Assembly (NCBI GenBank): GCA_020635905.1
Contig: JACJYV010000002.1
Span: forward strand, 930,001-994,000
Length of the DNA: 64,000 nucleotides
From: Bacteroidia bacterium
GTDB lineage: Bacteria; Bacteroidota; Bacteroidia; J057; JADKCL01
Direction: 5' to 3'
Shown here: positions 41,408-49,657 of the stretch, in pieces
Position numbering within the stretch: position 1 is the first letter of the stretch
Layout: every line of letters starts with the position of its first letter
Translations under genes and position numbers: made by a program
The notes under the pieces: generated by a model
What the model was told of the DNA's origin: nothing
Database searches by the model: none
Seen by the model: the letters and a program-made list of their open reading frames with translations, nothing else

Positions 41408-41821
41408 TTACTGATAAATAAACTTCACCTGAGTCAGCAGATCGGGGTGAACGGATTTGGCCACAGGGCAATTGAGTCCTATTTCCTGTATTCTGCGTTT
41501 CTCTGAGGCGTCCATGCGGTGGTTTTTGAAAGTAATTTCAATGTTGAGCTGGGCAACCCGCCGGGGGTGTTCGGCCATGATTTTTTCGACCCAACCACTC
41601 ACTTCCCCAATTTTGAGTCCGGTTTTTTCGGCATGAATTCCCATCACGGTGACCATGCAGGTGATCATGGAAACGGCCAGGAGGTCAGTCGGGGAAAAGG
41701 CTTCGCCTTTTCCATGGTTGTCAACCGGGGCATCCGTTACGAGAGCATTACCTGATTTCAGGTGAACCACCCGGGTTCTGAGGTCGCCCTCGTAAGTCAA
41801 TTCTGCCGTTTTTTTCGCCAT
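41408..41821 (-). CDS. OsmC family thiol peroxidase-like protein
   Basis: A 137-aa OsmC/Ohr-superfamily protein. The two reactive Cys are Cys55 in SMITCMVTVMG and Cys118 in LNCPVAKSVHPD; the first is the usual peroxidatic residue. Members reduce organic hydroperoxides or modify thiols, acting in the cytoplasm as dimers. Which subfamily (OsmC, Ohr or YhfA-like) is not certain; the LNCPVAKSVHPD form fits the OsmC/YhfA side. It lies six bases after apaG, in one leftward unit. Confidence 0.88.
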   Translation of the reverse strand: MAKKTAELTYEGDLRTRVVHLKSGNALVTDAPVDNHGKGEAFSPTDLLAVSMITCMVTVMGIHAEKTGLKIGEVSGWVEKIMAEHPRRVAQLNIEITFKNHRMDASEKRRIQEIGLNCPVAKSVHPDLLTQVKFIYQ

Positions 41822-41827
41822 AGGATT

Positions 41828-42226
41828 TTAATTGAGGAGCCAGGGTACGGTCATGGTAAAAGCCGGGATTCTGACTTTGAATTCTTCTTTTTCAGGCAGG
41901 CGAATCATGGTGAAATAGCCTTCCATTTTTCCGGTCGGGACCGGAAAATCGCATCCTGATACGTATTCATGCATGCTTCCAGGCTGGATGGTCGGGGTTT
42001 GCCCGATCACTCCCGGGCCTTCCACCACCCGGTTTCGTCCCAGGGCATCTGTGATAAACCATTTGCGCCGCAGCAATTGTACGGTGGAGGATGATTCATT
42101 GACAATGCGCACCTGATAGGCAAAGACAAACCTTCCGTGTTCAGGCATGGATTCGCCATGCAGATAGGCCGTGCTTACATCTACCCGAATTCCCTGGGTG
42201 GTTTTGGAAGAATTTCCGGAAAACAT
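41828..42226 (-). CDS. apaG: ApaG-family protein
   Basis: A 132-aa protein with the fibronectin-type-III-like ApaG fold. Family features are FAYQVRIVNESSSTVQLLRRKWFITDA (stated as FAYQVRI, then VQLLRRKWFITDA), the GPGVIGQTPTIQPG loop and the late MEGYFTMI strand. ApaG was linked to Co2+ and Mg2+ handling and to Ap4A, but its biochemical role is still unclear; similar domains occur in F-box proteins. Length is typical. It precedes osmC by six bases. Confidence 0.92.
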   Translation of the reverse strand: MFSGNSSKTTQGIRVDVSTAYLHGESMPEHGRFVFAYQVRIVNESSSTVQLLRRKWFITDALGRNRVVEGPGVIGQTPTIQPGSMHEYVSGCDFPVPTGKMEGYFTMIRLPEKEEFKVRIPAFTMTVPWLLN

Positions 42227-42302
42227 GCCTTAAATATCGTGAGATTTTTTCAGGAATTGAAACCCTGATTCATGAGGTTTGGGCTTTAATTTACCCCTTG
42301 CT

Positions 42303-42668
42303 TCAATACAATCCTACCGCCATCATCACCTGGCTGCAACGATATTCCACCTGAATTCCTGCCTTTTGAGCCAATGAACCCAATTCAAAATTTTCTGCCC
42401 CAGGATTGAAAATAAGGCGTTTGGGCTTCAAAGCCAGGACATAATCATAATATTCCCGCTGGTTTTCTGCGTTGAGGTAAACGGTTACGGTGTCTACAGT
42501 GCCTGGTTCCAGAACAGGGGGAGCGCCCAGAATGGTGGCCTCCCCAATCTTTCCTCCCGATCGCCCGACCGGCCACACCGGGTGTCCCTCGCGGATCAGG
42601 CGTTCCGTAAGCTGGTTCGAATTGCGGTAGGGGTTGCTTGAAGCCCCCAGAATCAGGGTTGGTTTCAT
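42303..42668 (-). CDS. CoA-binding domain protein
   Basis: A small Rossmann-fold protein of about 121 aa, of the CoA_binding_2/YccU type. It has LILGASSNPYRNS at the N-terminus, the VDTVTVYLN strand and a late FNPGAENFELGSLA loop. These proteins bind CoA or NAD-like ligands in structures; their role is unknown. The start at 42668 matches the family; alternative ATG and TTG codons lie 12-15 bases upstream at 42680 and 42683. A 13-bp palindrome AACTTC-t-GAAGTT (42682-42694) covers that stretch. It diverges from the DUF2892 gene. Confidence 0.78.
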   Translation of the reverse strand: MKPTLILGASSNPYRNSNQLTERLIREGHPVWPVGRSGGKIGEATILGAPPVLEPGTVDTVTVYLNAENQREYYDYVLALKPKRLIFNPGAENFELGSLAQKAGIQVEYRCSQVMMAVGLY

Positions 42669-42727
42669 ACTTTTTTCCATCAACTTCTGAAGTTAGCAGA
42701 ATGTTCGTTTTCCCCCTGCAACAAAAG

Positions 42728-42792
42728 TGACTAAAGTCATTTTTGGGGGTGATTCAGGTCATCACAGGTGCAGAATGAACCCCCTATAATTG
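42728..42792 (+). promoter_or_regulatory. Tandem Crp/Fnr-like operators with -7 box (DUF2892 promoter)
   Basis: Two inverted repeats, TGACTAAAGTCA (42728-42739) and TGATTCAGGTCA (42750-42761), have centres exactly 22 bp apart. A TATAATTG box (42785-42792) follows, seven of eight matching the -7 consensus, and no -33 element is present. With transcription starting near 42797, the proximal site is centred at -41.5 and the distal at -63.5, the class II activation geometry of Crp/Fnr proteins. Confidence 0.6.
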
Positions 42793-42810
42793 TAATATAA
42801 ACTCAAACAC

Positions 42811-42816
42811 AGGAGG
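42811..42816 (+). promoter_or_regulatory. Unusually strong Shine-Dalgarno sequence
   Basis: A full AGGAGG sits five bases before the ATG at 42822. Nearly all other genes in the window lack any such sequence, as is normal for Bacteroidota. Confidence 0.65.
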
Positions 42817-42821
42817 AAATT

Positions 42822-43064
42822 ATGCATACGAACATCTCAATTTTCGACAGTATCATCAGAATTATTTTGGGTTCCCTGATTGGAGCCGTTAGTGGAGCTT
42901 TTGGCCTTTGGATCGGTGTGATCGCCGTTATTCCAATTGTGACCGGACTTGCTTCCTGGTGCCCGCTCTACGCAATTCTGGGCATCAGCACCGTCAACGC
43001 TGAATCTCCCTATGCTTCTGATTCGATCGAAAGCACCGAGGAAAAATACAGAATGGCCAGCTAA
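42822..43064 (+). CDS. DUF2892 (YgaP transmembrane-type) small membrane protein
   Basis: An 80-aa protein with two hydrophobic helices (about 9-29 and 31-52) joined by a Gly-rich turn, then WCPLYAILGIST, the typical end of DUF2892, and a polar acidic tail. In E. coli this type of segment anchors the rhodanese YgaP; stand-alone copies are widespread in bacteria using anaerobic or nitrogen-oxide respiration. The gene has a class II-like Crp/Fnr promoter, an AGGAGG ribosome site and a strong terminator, so it is a single, tightly controlled unit. Role is unknown; an electron-transport or NO-stress link is inference from operator type. Confidence 0.82.
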   Translation: MHTNISIFDSIIRIILGSLIGAVSGAFGLWIGVIAVIPIVTGLASWCPLYAILGISTVNAESPYASDSIESTEEKYRMAS

Positions 43065-43114
43065 TCTGGCTTAAAGATATATTTTACCATCCTCATTAAT
43101 TGGACCGACCTTTA

Positions 43115-43141
43115 GGCTGCCCTCTCTGGGCAGCCGTTTTT
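43115..43141 (+). terminator. Terminator of the DUF2892 gene
   Basis: GGCTGCCC pairs perfectly with GGGCAGCC around TCTCT and is followed by GTTTTT. Confidence 0.88.
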
Positions 43142-43228
43142 GTTGGCGCCAATCCCAATTGCACAAAAACTATTTTATAGCTAATTTCGTTAACCGATAA
43201 ACTCAAAGGTTTACCAAAATTCAGCATT

Positions 43229-43576
43229 ATGTTTACGACCACCGAAAAATTTATGACAGTTTCTGATTCTGCCGCCAAACGCATCGCAGTGATTAGAGAC
43301 CAGGAAGGGAAAGATGATTCCTACGGAGTCAGGGTGGCAGTTTCCGGTGGAGGCTGTTCGGGACTTTCCTATAAAATGGAATTTTCCAATGCGCCTGAAG
43401 CAGGTGATCATGTGGTGGAGGACAAGGGAGTAAGGGTTTACATTGAGAAAAAAAGCCTTCTTTACCTGGTGGGAACCGAACTCGATTTTTCGGATGGCCT
43501 CAATGGAAAGGGATTTTTCTTCAATAATCCCAACGCATCCCGGACCTGTGCCTGCGGCGAAAGTTTTGCAGTCTGA
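43229..43576 (+). CDS. HesB/IscA-type iron-sulfur cluster assembly protein
   Basis: A 115-aa A-type carrier protein that delivers Fe-S clusters. The three ligands are Cys43 in GGGCSGLSY and Cys107 and Cys109 in TCACGESF. Length is normal for IscA/SufA/ErpA; which one it is cannot be told without the rest of the pathway, and no suf or isc genes are adjacent. A TAATTTCG box near 43182 may be the promoter. It is followed by a likely terminator at 43585. Confidence 0.92.
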   Translation: MFTTTEKFMTVSDSAAKRIAVIRDQEGKDDSYGVRVAVSGGGCSGLSYKMEFSNAPEAGDHVVEDKGVRVYIEKKSLLYLVGTELDFSDGLNGKGFFFNNPNASRTCACGESFAV

Positions 43577-43584
43577 TTTTTATC

Positions 43585-43605
43585 AGGTTCAGGAGTAACC
43601 TTTTT
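43585..43605 (+). terminator. Probable terminator after the IscA-type gene
   Basis: AGGTT pairs with AACCT around a seven-base loop, followed by five T. Confidence 0.5.
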
Positions 43606-43659
43606 CGGAATCGGCGTTTCCCAATTGGCAGGTAGCCATTAACTTAATTACAGCACCCT

Positions 43660-44217
43660 ATGAAGTCCACGATAACTGAAAATGGCGCCGCCGTCATGGT
43701 TCTCGATTCCGTATTCAAGCAGGCCGATTCCAAATTCCCTGAAATTGGTGATAATCTCAATAACCTGCTGACTTCGGGCGGCAGTCAGCCCCTGAATCCG
43801 GGTTTCGCGCAGTTTGCCTTTACCATTGCAGTGGCAGCGGTCAATCTGCGGGCAGCTTATGATATTTTTCCACGGGAAAAAGCCGAGCGACTTTTCGTGC
43901 ACACCATGCGCATTTTTGAAATACAGCTGAAAAATCCCCAGCACCTCGCCGCGGTGACCAATACTATCCGCAAATACATTACGGCTTATAACGAGGGCAT
44001 TGCCTCCATTCACAACCCGTTGGATCATGTGGCCAATCAGCTCTATTATAATATGGGCCTGAAAAACGTGTCCATTGGGCAGGGGGCCAGCAGATCCATT
44101 GCCGCGGCACCCAATATTGTGAAATACCTGGCGACTTCCCTGCTTTCCTTCACGGGAAAATGGGATGCCATGAATTCCAGATACGAAATCCTCGATCCCG
44201 ACCAGGAGCAGATCTGA
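43660..44217 (+). CDS. Soluble helical protein, unknown function
   Basis: A 185-aa protein without signal peptide or membrane segment. Composition and periodicity suggest an all-helical fold (for example ERLFVHTMRIFEIQLKN and AAVTNTIRKYITAYNEG). The middle has a long stretch of conserved-looking small residues (GFAQFAFTIAVAAVNLRAAY). No motif or family is recognised. It is convergent with the HMG-CoA lyase gene, with an 18-bp palindrome between them. Confidence 0.65.
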   Translation: MKSTITENGAAVMVLDSVFKQADSKFPEIGDNLNNLLTSGGSQPLNPGFAQFAFTIAVAAVNLRAAYDIFPREKAERLFVHTMRIFEIQLKNPQHLAAVTNTIRKYITAYNEGIASIHNPLDHVANQLYYNMGLKNVSIGQGASRSIAAAPNIVKYLATSLLSFTGKWDAMNSRYEILDPDQEQI

Positions 44218-44342
44218 TGAATTTCGTTTTCTTAACCACGGAGTTCACGGAGGATTAAAAAGGGCACTGAGATTTTTGAACGGCCAGATAATTATTCCCT
44301 CCCCCTCAGGCACCTACACCATTAAAACACACATTTGCCACA

Positions 44343-44360
44343 GACAAGGCATGCCTTGTC
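44343..44360. repeat. Perfect 18-bp palindrome between convergent genes
   Basis: GACAAGGCATGCCTTGTC is an exact palindrome in the short gap between the helical-protein gene and the HMG-CoA lyase gene. Upstream in the same gap is ACCACGGAGTTCACGGAGG (44235-44253), a word type also seen near 4568. Neither has a T-run, so simple termination is uncertain. Confidence 0.55.
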
Positions 44361-44372
44361 TCAGTTTCAATA

Positions 44373-45230
44373 TTAACCAAAAACTTCCCCTGCGATCAGC
44401 ATAGCCTCATGCAGGGCAGATTTGTCCAGGCCTGAAGGGATATTTTTTGCCTGCAAAAATTCGATCACGGATTCCGTGGCGATATTCCCTACCAAATCAT
44501 CCTCGGCAAAGGGGCATCCACCAAAACCATTCAAGGCAGAATCAATGCGGCGACACCCGTTATTCCAGGCGGCTTCCAGCTTTTCAATGCGGGTTTCAGG
44601 AGTGGAATGAAAATGTGCCCCAATCTCGACCCCGGGAAAGCGTGGAATCAGAGAGGAAAAGAGATGGGCGATACTTTCAGGATGGGCACAGCCAATCGTG
44701 TCGGCCAGGGAAATGATCTCTACCCCAAGGTCAGCCATTTTTTCCACCCAATGCGCAGCCAGATCCGGGCTCCAGGCCTCGCCATACGGGTTGCCAAAGC
44801 CCATGGAAATGTAAATGACCAGCTTTTTGCCATTTTTCAAAACCAGTTCCTGCATGGCCTGCACCAGGTTGAGGGATTCGGCGATGGTTTTTTGGGTGTT
44901 TCTGAGTTGAAAAATTTCAGAAATAGAAAAGGGATAGCCCAGAAAGTCAATTTCCGCGAAGCGGCAGACGTCTTCTGCTCCCCTTTGATTGGCCACAATG
45001 GCCAGCAGTTTGGTTTGGGTGGCAGAAAGGTCGAGTTGGGACAAAACCTCTGCAGTGTCGCGGAGTTGGGGAATGGCTTTGGGCGATACAAAACTGCCAA
45101 AATCCAGGGTGTCGAAACCCACTTTGAGCAATGCATTGATGTACCTGGCCTTCAGTTCCGTGGGTACAAAGTCGGGAAGTCCCTGCATGGCATCGCGGGG
45201 GCATTCGATCATTTTTAACATTGAGGACAT
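44373..45230 (-). CDS. mvaB: Hydroxymethylglutaryl-CoA lyase
   Basis: The enzyme splits 3-hydroxy-3-methylglutaryl-CoA into acetoacetate and acetyl-CoA, the last step of leucine breakdown. The 285-aa protein has the DRE-TIM barrel features: PRDAMQ at 11-16 in place of the usual PRDGLQ, GAHFHSTP with the metal-binding His pair, and NGFGGCPFAEDDLVGN with the catalytic Cys loop. The length is slightly under the typical 295-300. A perfect -7 box ends four bases before the ATG, so the mRNA may be leaderless. It diverges from the thioesterase gene across 39 bp. Other leucine-degradation genes are not in the window. Confidence 0.88.
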   Translation of the reverse strand: MSSMLKMIECPRDAMQGLPDFVPTELKARYINALLKVGFDTLDFGSFVSPKAIPQLRDTAEVLSQLDLSATQTKLLAIVANQRGAEDVCRFAEIDFLGYPFSISEIFQLRNTQKTIAESLNLVQAMQELVLKNGKKLVIYISMGFGNPYGEAWSPDLAAHWVEKMADLGVEIISLADTIGCAHPESIAHLFSSLIPRFPGVEIGAHFHSTPETRIEKLEAAWNNGCRRIDSALNGFGGCPFAEDDLVGNIATESVIEFLQAKNIPSGLDKSALHEAMLIAGEVFG

Positions 45231-45234
45231 GCGG

Positions 45235-45259
45235 CAAAGATACGAATTGATTATATTCG
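45235..45259. promoter_or_regulatory. Divergent promoter pair in a 39-bp gap
   Basis: On the minus strand TATCTTTG (45235-45242) is a perfect -7 box for HMG-CoA lyase, ending four bases before its ATG. On the plus strand TATATTCG (45252-45259) is a near match for the thioesterase, ending ten bases before its ATG. The two polymerases would compete for the same DNA. Confidence 0.5.
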
Positions 45260-45269
45260 CCCGAAGAAC

Positions 45270-45713
45270 ATGCCCCGCTTAAAGTTGGACATACCCGAAC
45301 AGCTGCCATTCCGCACGGAAATTCCCGTGAGGATCACGGATCTCAATTACGCCAATCACCTGGGCAACGACCGGGTGCTGACCCTGATGCACGAGGCGCG
45401 GGCCCTGTATTTTCTCCATCTGGGTTTTGCCGAACTGGATGCCTTTGGCGTGGGCATGGTGGTGGCAGATGCCGCGATTGTTTTCAAAGCCGAAGGCTTT
45501 TATCCCCAGTTACTGATCGCTGAAGTGGGCGCGGGCGATTTTGGCAAGGTGAATTTCGACCTTTACTACCGCCTGATCTTTCAGGATACGGGAAAAGTCA
45601 TGGCAATGGGAAAAACGGGCATGGTCTGTTATGATTTTTCTGCGCAAAAAGTAAAATCTGTTCCTCCCCAACTCAAAATGCGCCTGGGTGATTGTTGGGA
45701 GGTGAAATCATGA
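45270..45713 (+). CDS. Hot-dog fold acyl-CoA thioesterase family protein
   Basis: A 147-aa hot-dog protein of the 4-hydroxybenzoyl-CoA thioesterase/FatB-like group. RITDLNYANHLGND (21-34) carries Asp24 and the NH pair typical of the active site, followed by HEARALYFLHLGF. It probably releases acids from acyl-CoA or acyl-ACP; chain length is unknown. The ATG of the acyltransferase gene overlaps its TGA (ATGA at 45710), so the two are co-translated, which suggests a shared role in lipid handling. Confidence 0.85.
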   Translation: MPRLKLDIPEQLPFRTEIPVRITDLNYANHLGNDRVLTLMHEARALYFLHLGFAELDAFGVGMVVADAAIVFKAEGFYPQLLIAEVGAGDFGKVNFDLYYRLIFQDTGKVMAMGKTGMVCYDFSAQKVKSVPPQLKMRLGDCWEVKS

Positions 45714-46444
45714 AAAATATTCTTTATCGCATCTGGAGTTTGTGGTTTTATTTTCTGTTTGTGGGATTATTCGTCCTGATTTTTCCCTTCTTCTGGATTC
45801 TGCTTTCCTTCAAAAAACCCTGGACCCACAATCTGGCTCACAAGATCAATGCCGTCTGGGGCAGATGCATCACCTACGGTGCCCTGGTTTTTACCCGCTC
45901 CTATGGTCAGCGCAAACTGGATAAAAATACAGCTTATGTTTTTGCGCCCAATCATTCGAGCTATCTCGACATTCCCGTTTGCAACCTCGCCATTCGCAAC
46001 CAATTCAGGTTTATGGGCAAGGCCGAACTGAATAAAATCCCGCTGTTTGGCTGGATGTTCAACCGTTTACACGTGGCTGTTCAGCGGGAAAGCAAGATTG
46101 GTTCCTATCGCAGCTTCATCAAAGCTCAGCAAAAATTGCAGGAAGGATTGTCTGTTTTGATCTTTCCTGAAGGTACCATTCCTGATAAAAAAAAGGTAAC
46201 TTTGGGGCGCTTCAAAGACGGCGCATTTCGCCTTGCGGTGGAGAATCAGGTCCCTCTCGTGCCGGTCAGTATCATTGGTACGGACAGGGCGCTCCCCGAT
46301 GATGGCAAACTGCTTTTGCACCCCGGAAAAGTGAAGGTGATTTTCCATGATCCTATCGAAACCCGGGGCCTGACCCTGGACGACGTGCCCGAACTGAAGC
46401 AAAAGGTATTTGACCTCATTCATGTAACTATCGCGCATGGATGA
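45710..46444 (+). CDS. plsC: 1-acyl-sn-glycerol-3-phosphate acyltransferase
   Basis: PlsC adds the second acyl chain to lysophosphatidic acid. The 244-aa protein has one N-terminal membrane helix pair (about 10-33), the catalytic NHSSYLD (81-87) with His82 and Asp87, and FPEGT (152-156) that binds the glycerol phosphate; the IIGTDRALP strand also fits. The ATG at 45710 overlaps the preceding stop. Several PlsC paralogues are usual in Bacteroidota, and this one could also acylate lyso-amino-lipids. Confidence 0.9.
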   Translation: MKNILYRIWSLWFYFLFVGLFVLIFPFFWILLSFKKPWTHNLAHKINAVWGRCITYGALVFTRSYGQRKLDKNTAYVFAPNHSSYLDIPVCNLAIRNQFRFMGKAELNKIPLFGWMFNRLHVAVQRESKIGSYRSFIKAQQKLQEGLSVLIFPEGTIPDKKKVTLGRFKDGAFRLAVENQVPLVPVSIIGTDRALPDDGKLLLHPGKVKVIFHDPIETRGLTLDDVPELKQKVFDLIHVTIAHG

Positions 46445-46510
46445 CGTTATGGAGTCGCAGGATGGGCTTTTAGTCAGATTCTGCATTCCAAATGGACTTA
46501 ACAGTGACGG

Positions 46511-49500
46511 ATGAGCAATCTGCAAAACCTGAAGGTTTACCCCCTTCATTTTTTTTATCAGCAACTTGACCGCAAAGACAAATTCCTTTTCGGGATTCTC
46601 TTTGCCTGCATTGTTTTTCTGGCTGTTTCCCTGCTTTGGGTAGGTTCAGATCCCATGGGGATGGCCATTTCCGTGACCGAGGTCAGCGACCAGTCGCGGG
46701 AGAATATCCCCCTGGCTGAACTCCATGCGCATTACCGCGATCTGGGTTTCAGCATTCCCGCCTATAAAGAGGCCGTTTCCTTTACTGCGGGCCTTATACA
46801 TGCCAAAACTTTTCTGGTGCCACTCTTCCTGCTGTTTCAGGTGATTGGCTGGTCTTTTCTGCTCGCCGCCTCCACCCGCATCCGCAATTGGGTTTGCTAT
46901 CCCATTTATCTCGTTTTTGGAATGCACCTCTATTTTTCGGGTTATGGAGCCCTTCTGTCACCAGGAGCGGAAATGATTACCAACGGAGTGATTATCATCG
47001 TATTTCTGGCCCTGGCCTTTCTGTTTCAGCAGGAAATTGTGCGGGTGAATTTGTTTGTGCGCACCCTGATCTTCCTGGTACTGTACGGTGGTCTGAATGT
47101 GGCCATGTATTTTCTGACCAGTTGGGTGGGTCTCCATCAACTCGCCATCAGTGGGTTTCCCATTTTGCTGCTGGTGGTTTTTTTCTTCCTGTTTTTCATT
47201 GGCAATGACCTCACCAACCTGCTGATCTTTGCTGCCACCAATCACAAGGAGCCCAAAAAACGCCTGGGCCTGGGGATTATTTCCGCGATTTATCTCGGGT
47301 TACTCGCAATTGAATTCATTCTCTTTCAGGAACACGGCGACCTCGGGCTTTTCAAGCTTAACATTGGATTGCGACCTCTGCATTTATTGGCTCTGATCTC
47401 TGTATTCACGGTGGCCACCCAACAAAATATCTATCCCAAAGTCAGGGATCAGTTTCAGGGAAATTCGGGATTTACCATGCTGGTTGCGTCCCTGGTGGTG
47501 GTCGCTCTGAGTTCAATCGTGTTTTTCATCTCCCAGGGAGAAATTCTTTACCTGCGCATGATCGAGCGCCACACGATTATTTTCCTTTTCATCACGGGTG
47601 TGTTTCATTTCCTTTACCTGCTGATCAATTTCAATAAACTGCTTGAAGATCGGGTGAATATCTACTTCCTGACCCGCATGCCCAAGCGTCTGATGTATTT
47701 CTTTGTGGTCATTACCACCCTGCTGGCTGCGTACGGCATGGAGGCCAAGGACAATCGCAAATCCTATAAAATTGCCATGGCTGCTTTTCACAATCTGGAG
47801 GGAGATCATACCCTGATTCAAAGTGAGATGGCGGCCGCCCAAATGGTCACTGATTTTGACAATTTTGAAGTGCACAAAGGAGTTTCTGAGGATTACCGTG
47901 AACAATCCAGACAGAATTATCAGGATGCCCTGTATTATGCCTCGGGTTCCGTGAAAGCCAATTATAATCTGGGTTGTCTGCTGGTTGGAGAGAAGGGAAC
48001 GGAGCAAAGGGTGTCAGACCTGTTTCACAATGCAGGCAAGCTGATTGATTTTCCGCATGCGGCCCTGAACCAGGGAAATCTGGTGGCGGCGGTGGGTGAC
48101 CGTAAATTTGCCAAAAAAGTATTCCGCGACTATCTGAAAAAACGGGACAGCAACCCGTGGATTGCCAATAACCTGGGCATGATATTCCGCAAAGCAGGCC
48201 TGCCTGATTCGGCCATTGTTTACCTGCGCGAAGCGCTGCTGGAGGCGCCCAATGAAGGCACTTTGTACGGAAATCTGGCCTTGGTTTATGTGGAGAATGA
48301 CCGTCCTCAAAATGCGAAGGATTTCTTCGAGGCTGGTTTGAAACTTCACAAAATTTCGCCTTCTCTGGTTACCAATTCACTCTTTTTCGGGACTTTGACC
48401 CGCGATTCCGTGGCCATGCCCGACGACCTTTTCTCACGACCCGAATTGGCCGGACGGGAATCTGTGGCGTTCAACCGGGCTCTCTACCTGTATAATAACG
48501 GGAAAATGAGTCAGGTGCAGGCCGTGCTGGATGAAATAATGGCCCCAGGGGGCGTTCAGAGCAAGGAAGTTTCCAACGAGGTGCTGTTTCTGGATGGGGT
48601 GTTGAAATATGATCGGGGAGATTTGGTGAACGGTATTTCCCGCATGGAATTTCTGGCCGGGACTGATCCGCGTTTTGCCGCGACCGCTTATCATTTCATG
48701 GCCCTGCAGTATTTCAAAAACGGATGTCCTGAAATGGCCGCTGAATACTTCCGTAAAGCCGCTGAAAAAGGCCTGGAAGATGATCATTTCTGGGCGGGAG
48801 TAATGGAAATTGATGCAGGTAACCACGAGTATGCCCAGAATCAGCTTAACCTGATTCGTGTGCTGTACCCCCACCAGTGGGATGCTGTTTCCCGGGAAAT
48901 GGGCATGCTGCTGCGGGCTTATGGTCACAGCGATCTGGCGTATACAGAATGGGATTTTGAGGATATGACCTTCAATGAGGCCATGCGCATTGCTCTGTAT
49001 TCAGATCAGGCGGGCAATACTTTGGGCTTGCTCGACAACTTCCTGACCGCCACCCAACTGGATTCAACTTCCGTCCTGCCTTATCTGGAGTTGGGGAGAA
49101 TCAACCTGAAAAATCACAATCCCATGGCCATGGCCAACCTGACCGCAGGTCTGCAGATCGACCGCGGCAACCTGCCGCTCTGGGTGGAAATTGGGGAAGC
49201 AAAGCTTCAGGCGGGTGACCTGGCAGGTGCGAAGCACCTGGCCGACAGCCTCTTCGAGGCTCATCCCGACGATCGGGGAGCCAGGTTGCTGCTGGCCCGC
49301 ACGGGCCTGGCTCAGGGCGACACGGCGTCAGCCGTGCAGGAACTTGATTCCCTCGTCAAAGATCATCCCCTGGATGTGGAGATTTACCAAACCCTCGGCG
49401 ATGTGCTGCGTAAACAAGGTGCCGCCGTGGACGGTTATGGAATTTTTTACCTGGCAACGCAACTAAACAGCAGAAATGCAGTCCTTTGGTATTATCTGGC

Positions 49501-49648
49501 TGCCTTTGCAAGGCAGCTGGGTCCTTTGGGAGTCCAGGATTGTGGCTCTGCGGCGGTGCGGGCGATCGAATTTTCCTACAGTTCCAAAGAAAAATTGAGG
49601 ATTGCAGGAGAATTTGCCCGCGAACTCCAGGCCTTATCACAGAAATAA
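46511..49648 (+). CDS. Large polytopic membrane protein with C-terminal TPR array
   Basis: The 1045-aa protein has about eleven hydrophobic helices in residues 25-415, with a large first extracytoplasmic loop, then a soluble C-terminal part (about 430-1045) built of ten or more TPR-like repeats (for instance NPWIANNLGMIFRKAGLPDS and GTLYGNLALVYVENDRPQNA). The soluble part probably lies outside the cytoplasm and binds partner proteins or polymers. No catalytic motif is recognised. It follows plsC by 66 bp and precedes an ABC-type ATPase by nine bases, so these genes form a likely operon. The membrane part might be the missing permease of that ATPase, but it does not look like a MacB/LolCE subunit. 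Confidence 0.75.
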   Translation: MSNLQNLKVYPLHFFYQQLDRKDKFLFGILFACIVFLAVSLLWVGSDPMGMAISVTEVSDQSRENIPLAELHAHYRDLGFSIPAYKEAVSFTAGLIHAKTFLVPLFLLFQVIGWSFLLAASTRIRNWVCYPIYLVFGMHLYFSGYGALLSPGAEMITNGVIIIVFLALAFLFQQEIVRVNLFVRTLIFLVLYGGLNVAMYFLTSWVGLHQLAISGFPILLLVVFFFLFFIGNDLTNLLIFAATNHKEPKKRLGLGIISAIYLGLLAIEFILFQEHGDLGLFKLNIGLRPLHLLALISVFTVATQQNIYPKVRDQFQGNSGFTMLVASLVVVALSSIVFFISQGEILYLRMIERHTIIFLFITGVFHFLYLLINFNKLLEDRVNIYFLTRMPKRLMYFFVVITTLLAAYGMEAKDNRKSYKIAMAAFHNLEGDHTLIQSEMAAAQMVTDFDNFEVHKGVSEDYREQSRQNYQDALYYASGSVKANYNLGCLLVGEKGTEQRVSDLFHNAGKLIDFPHAALNQGNLVAAVGDRKFAKKVFRDYLKKRDSNPWIANNLGMIFRKAGLPDSAIVYLREALLEAPNEGTLYGNLALVYVENDRPQNAKDFFEAGLKLHKISPSLVTNSLFFGTLTRDSVAMPDDLFSRPELAGRESVAFNRALYLYNNGKMSQVQAVLDEIMAPGGVQSKEVSNEVLFLDGVLKYDRGDLVNGISRMEFLAGTDPRFAATAYHFMALQYFKNGCPEMAAEYFRKAAEKGLEDDHFWAGVMEIDAGNHEYAQNQLNLIRVLYPHQWDAVSREMGMLLRAYGHSDLAYTEWDFEDMTFNEAMRIALYSDQAGNTLGLLDNFLTATQLDSTSVLPYLELGRINLKNHNPMAMANLTAGLQIDRGNLPLWVEIGEAKLQAGDLAGAKHLADSLFEAHPDDRGARLLLARTGLAQGDTASAVQELDSLVKDHPLDVEIYQTLGDVLRKQGAAVDGYGIFYLATQLNSRNAVLWYYLAAFARQLGPLGVQDCGSAAVRAIEFSYSSKEKLRIAGEFARELQALSQK

Positions 49649-49657
49649 AATTTGCCC

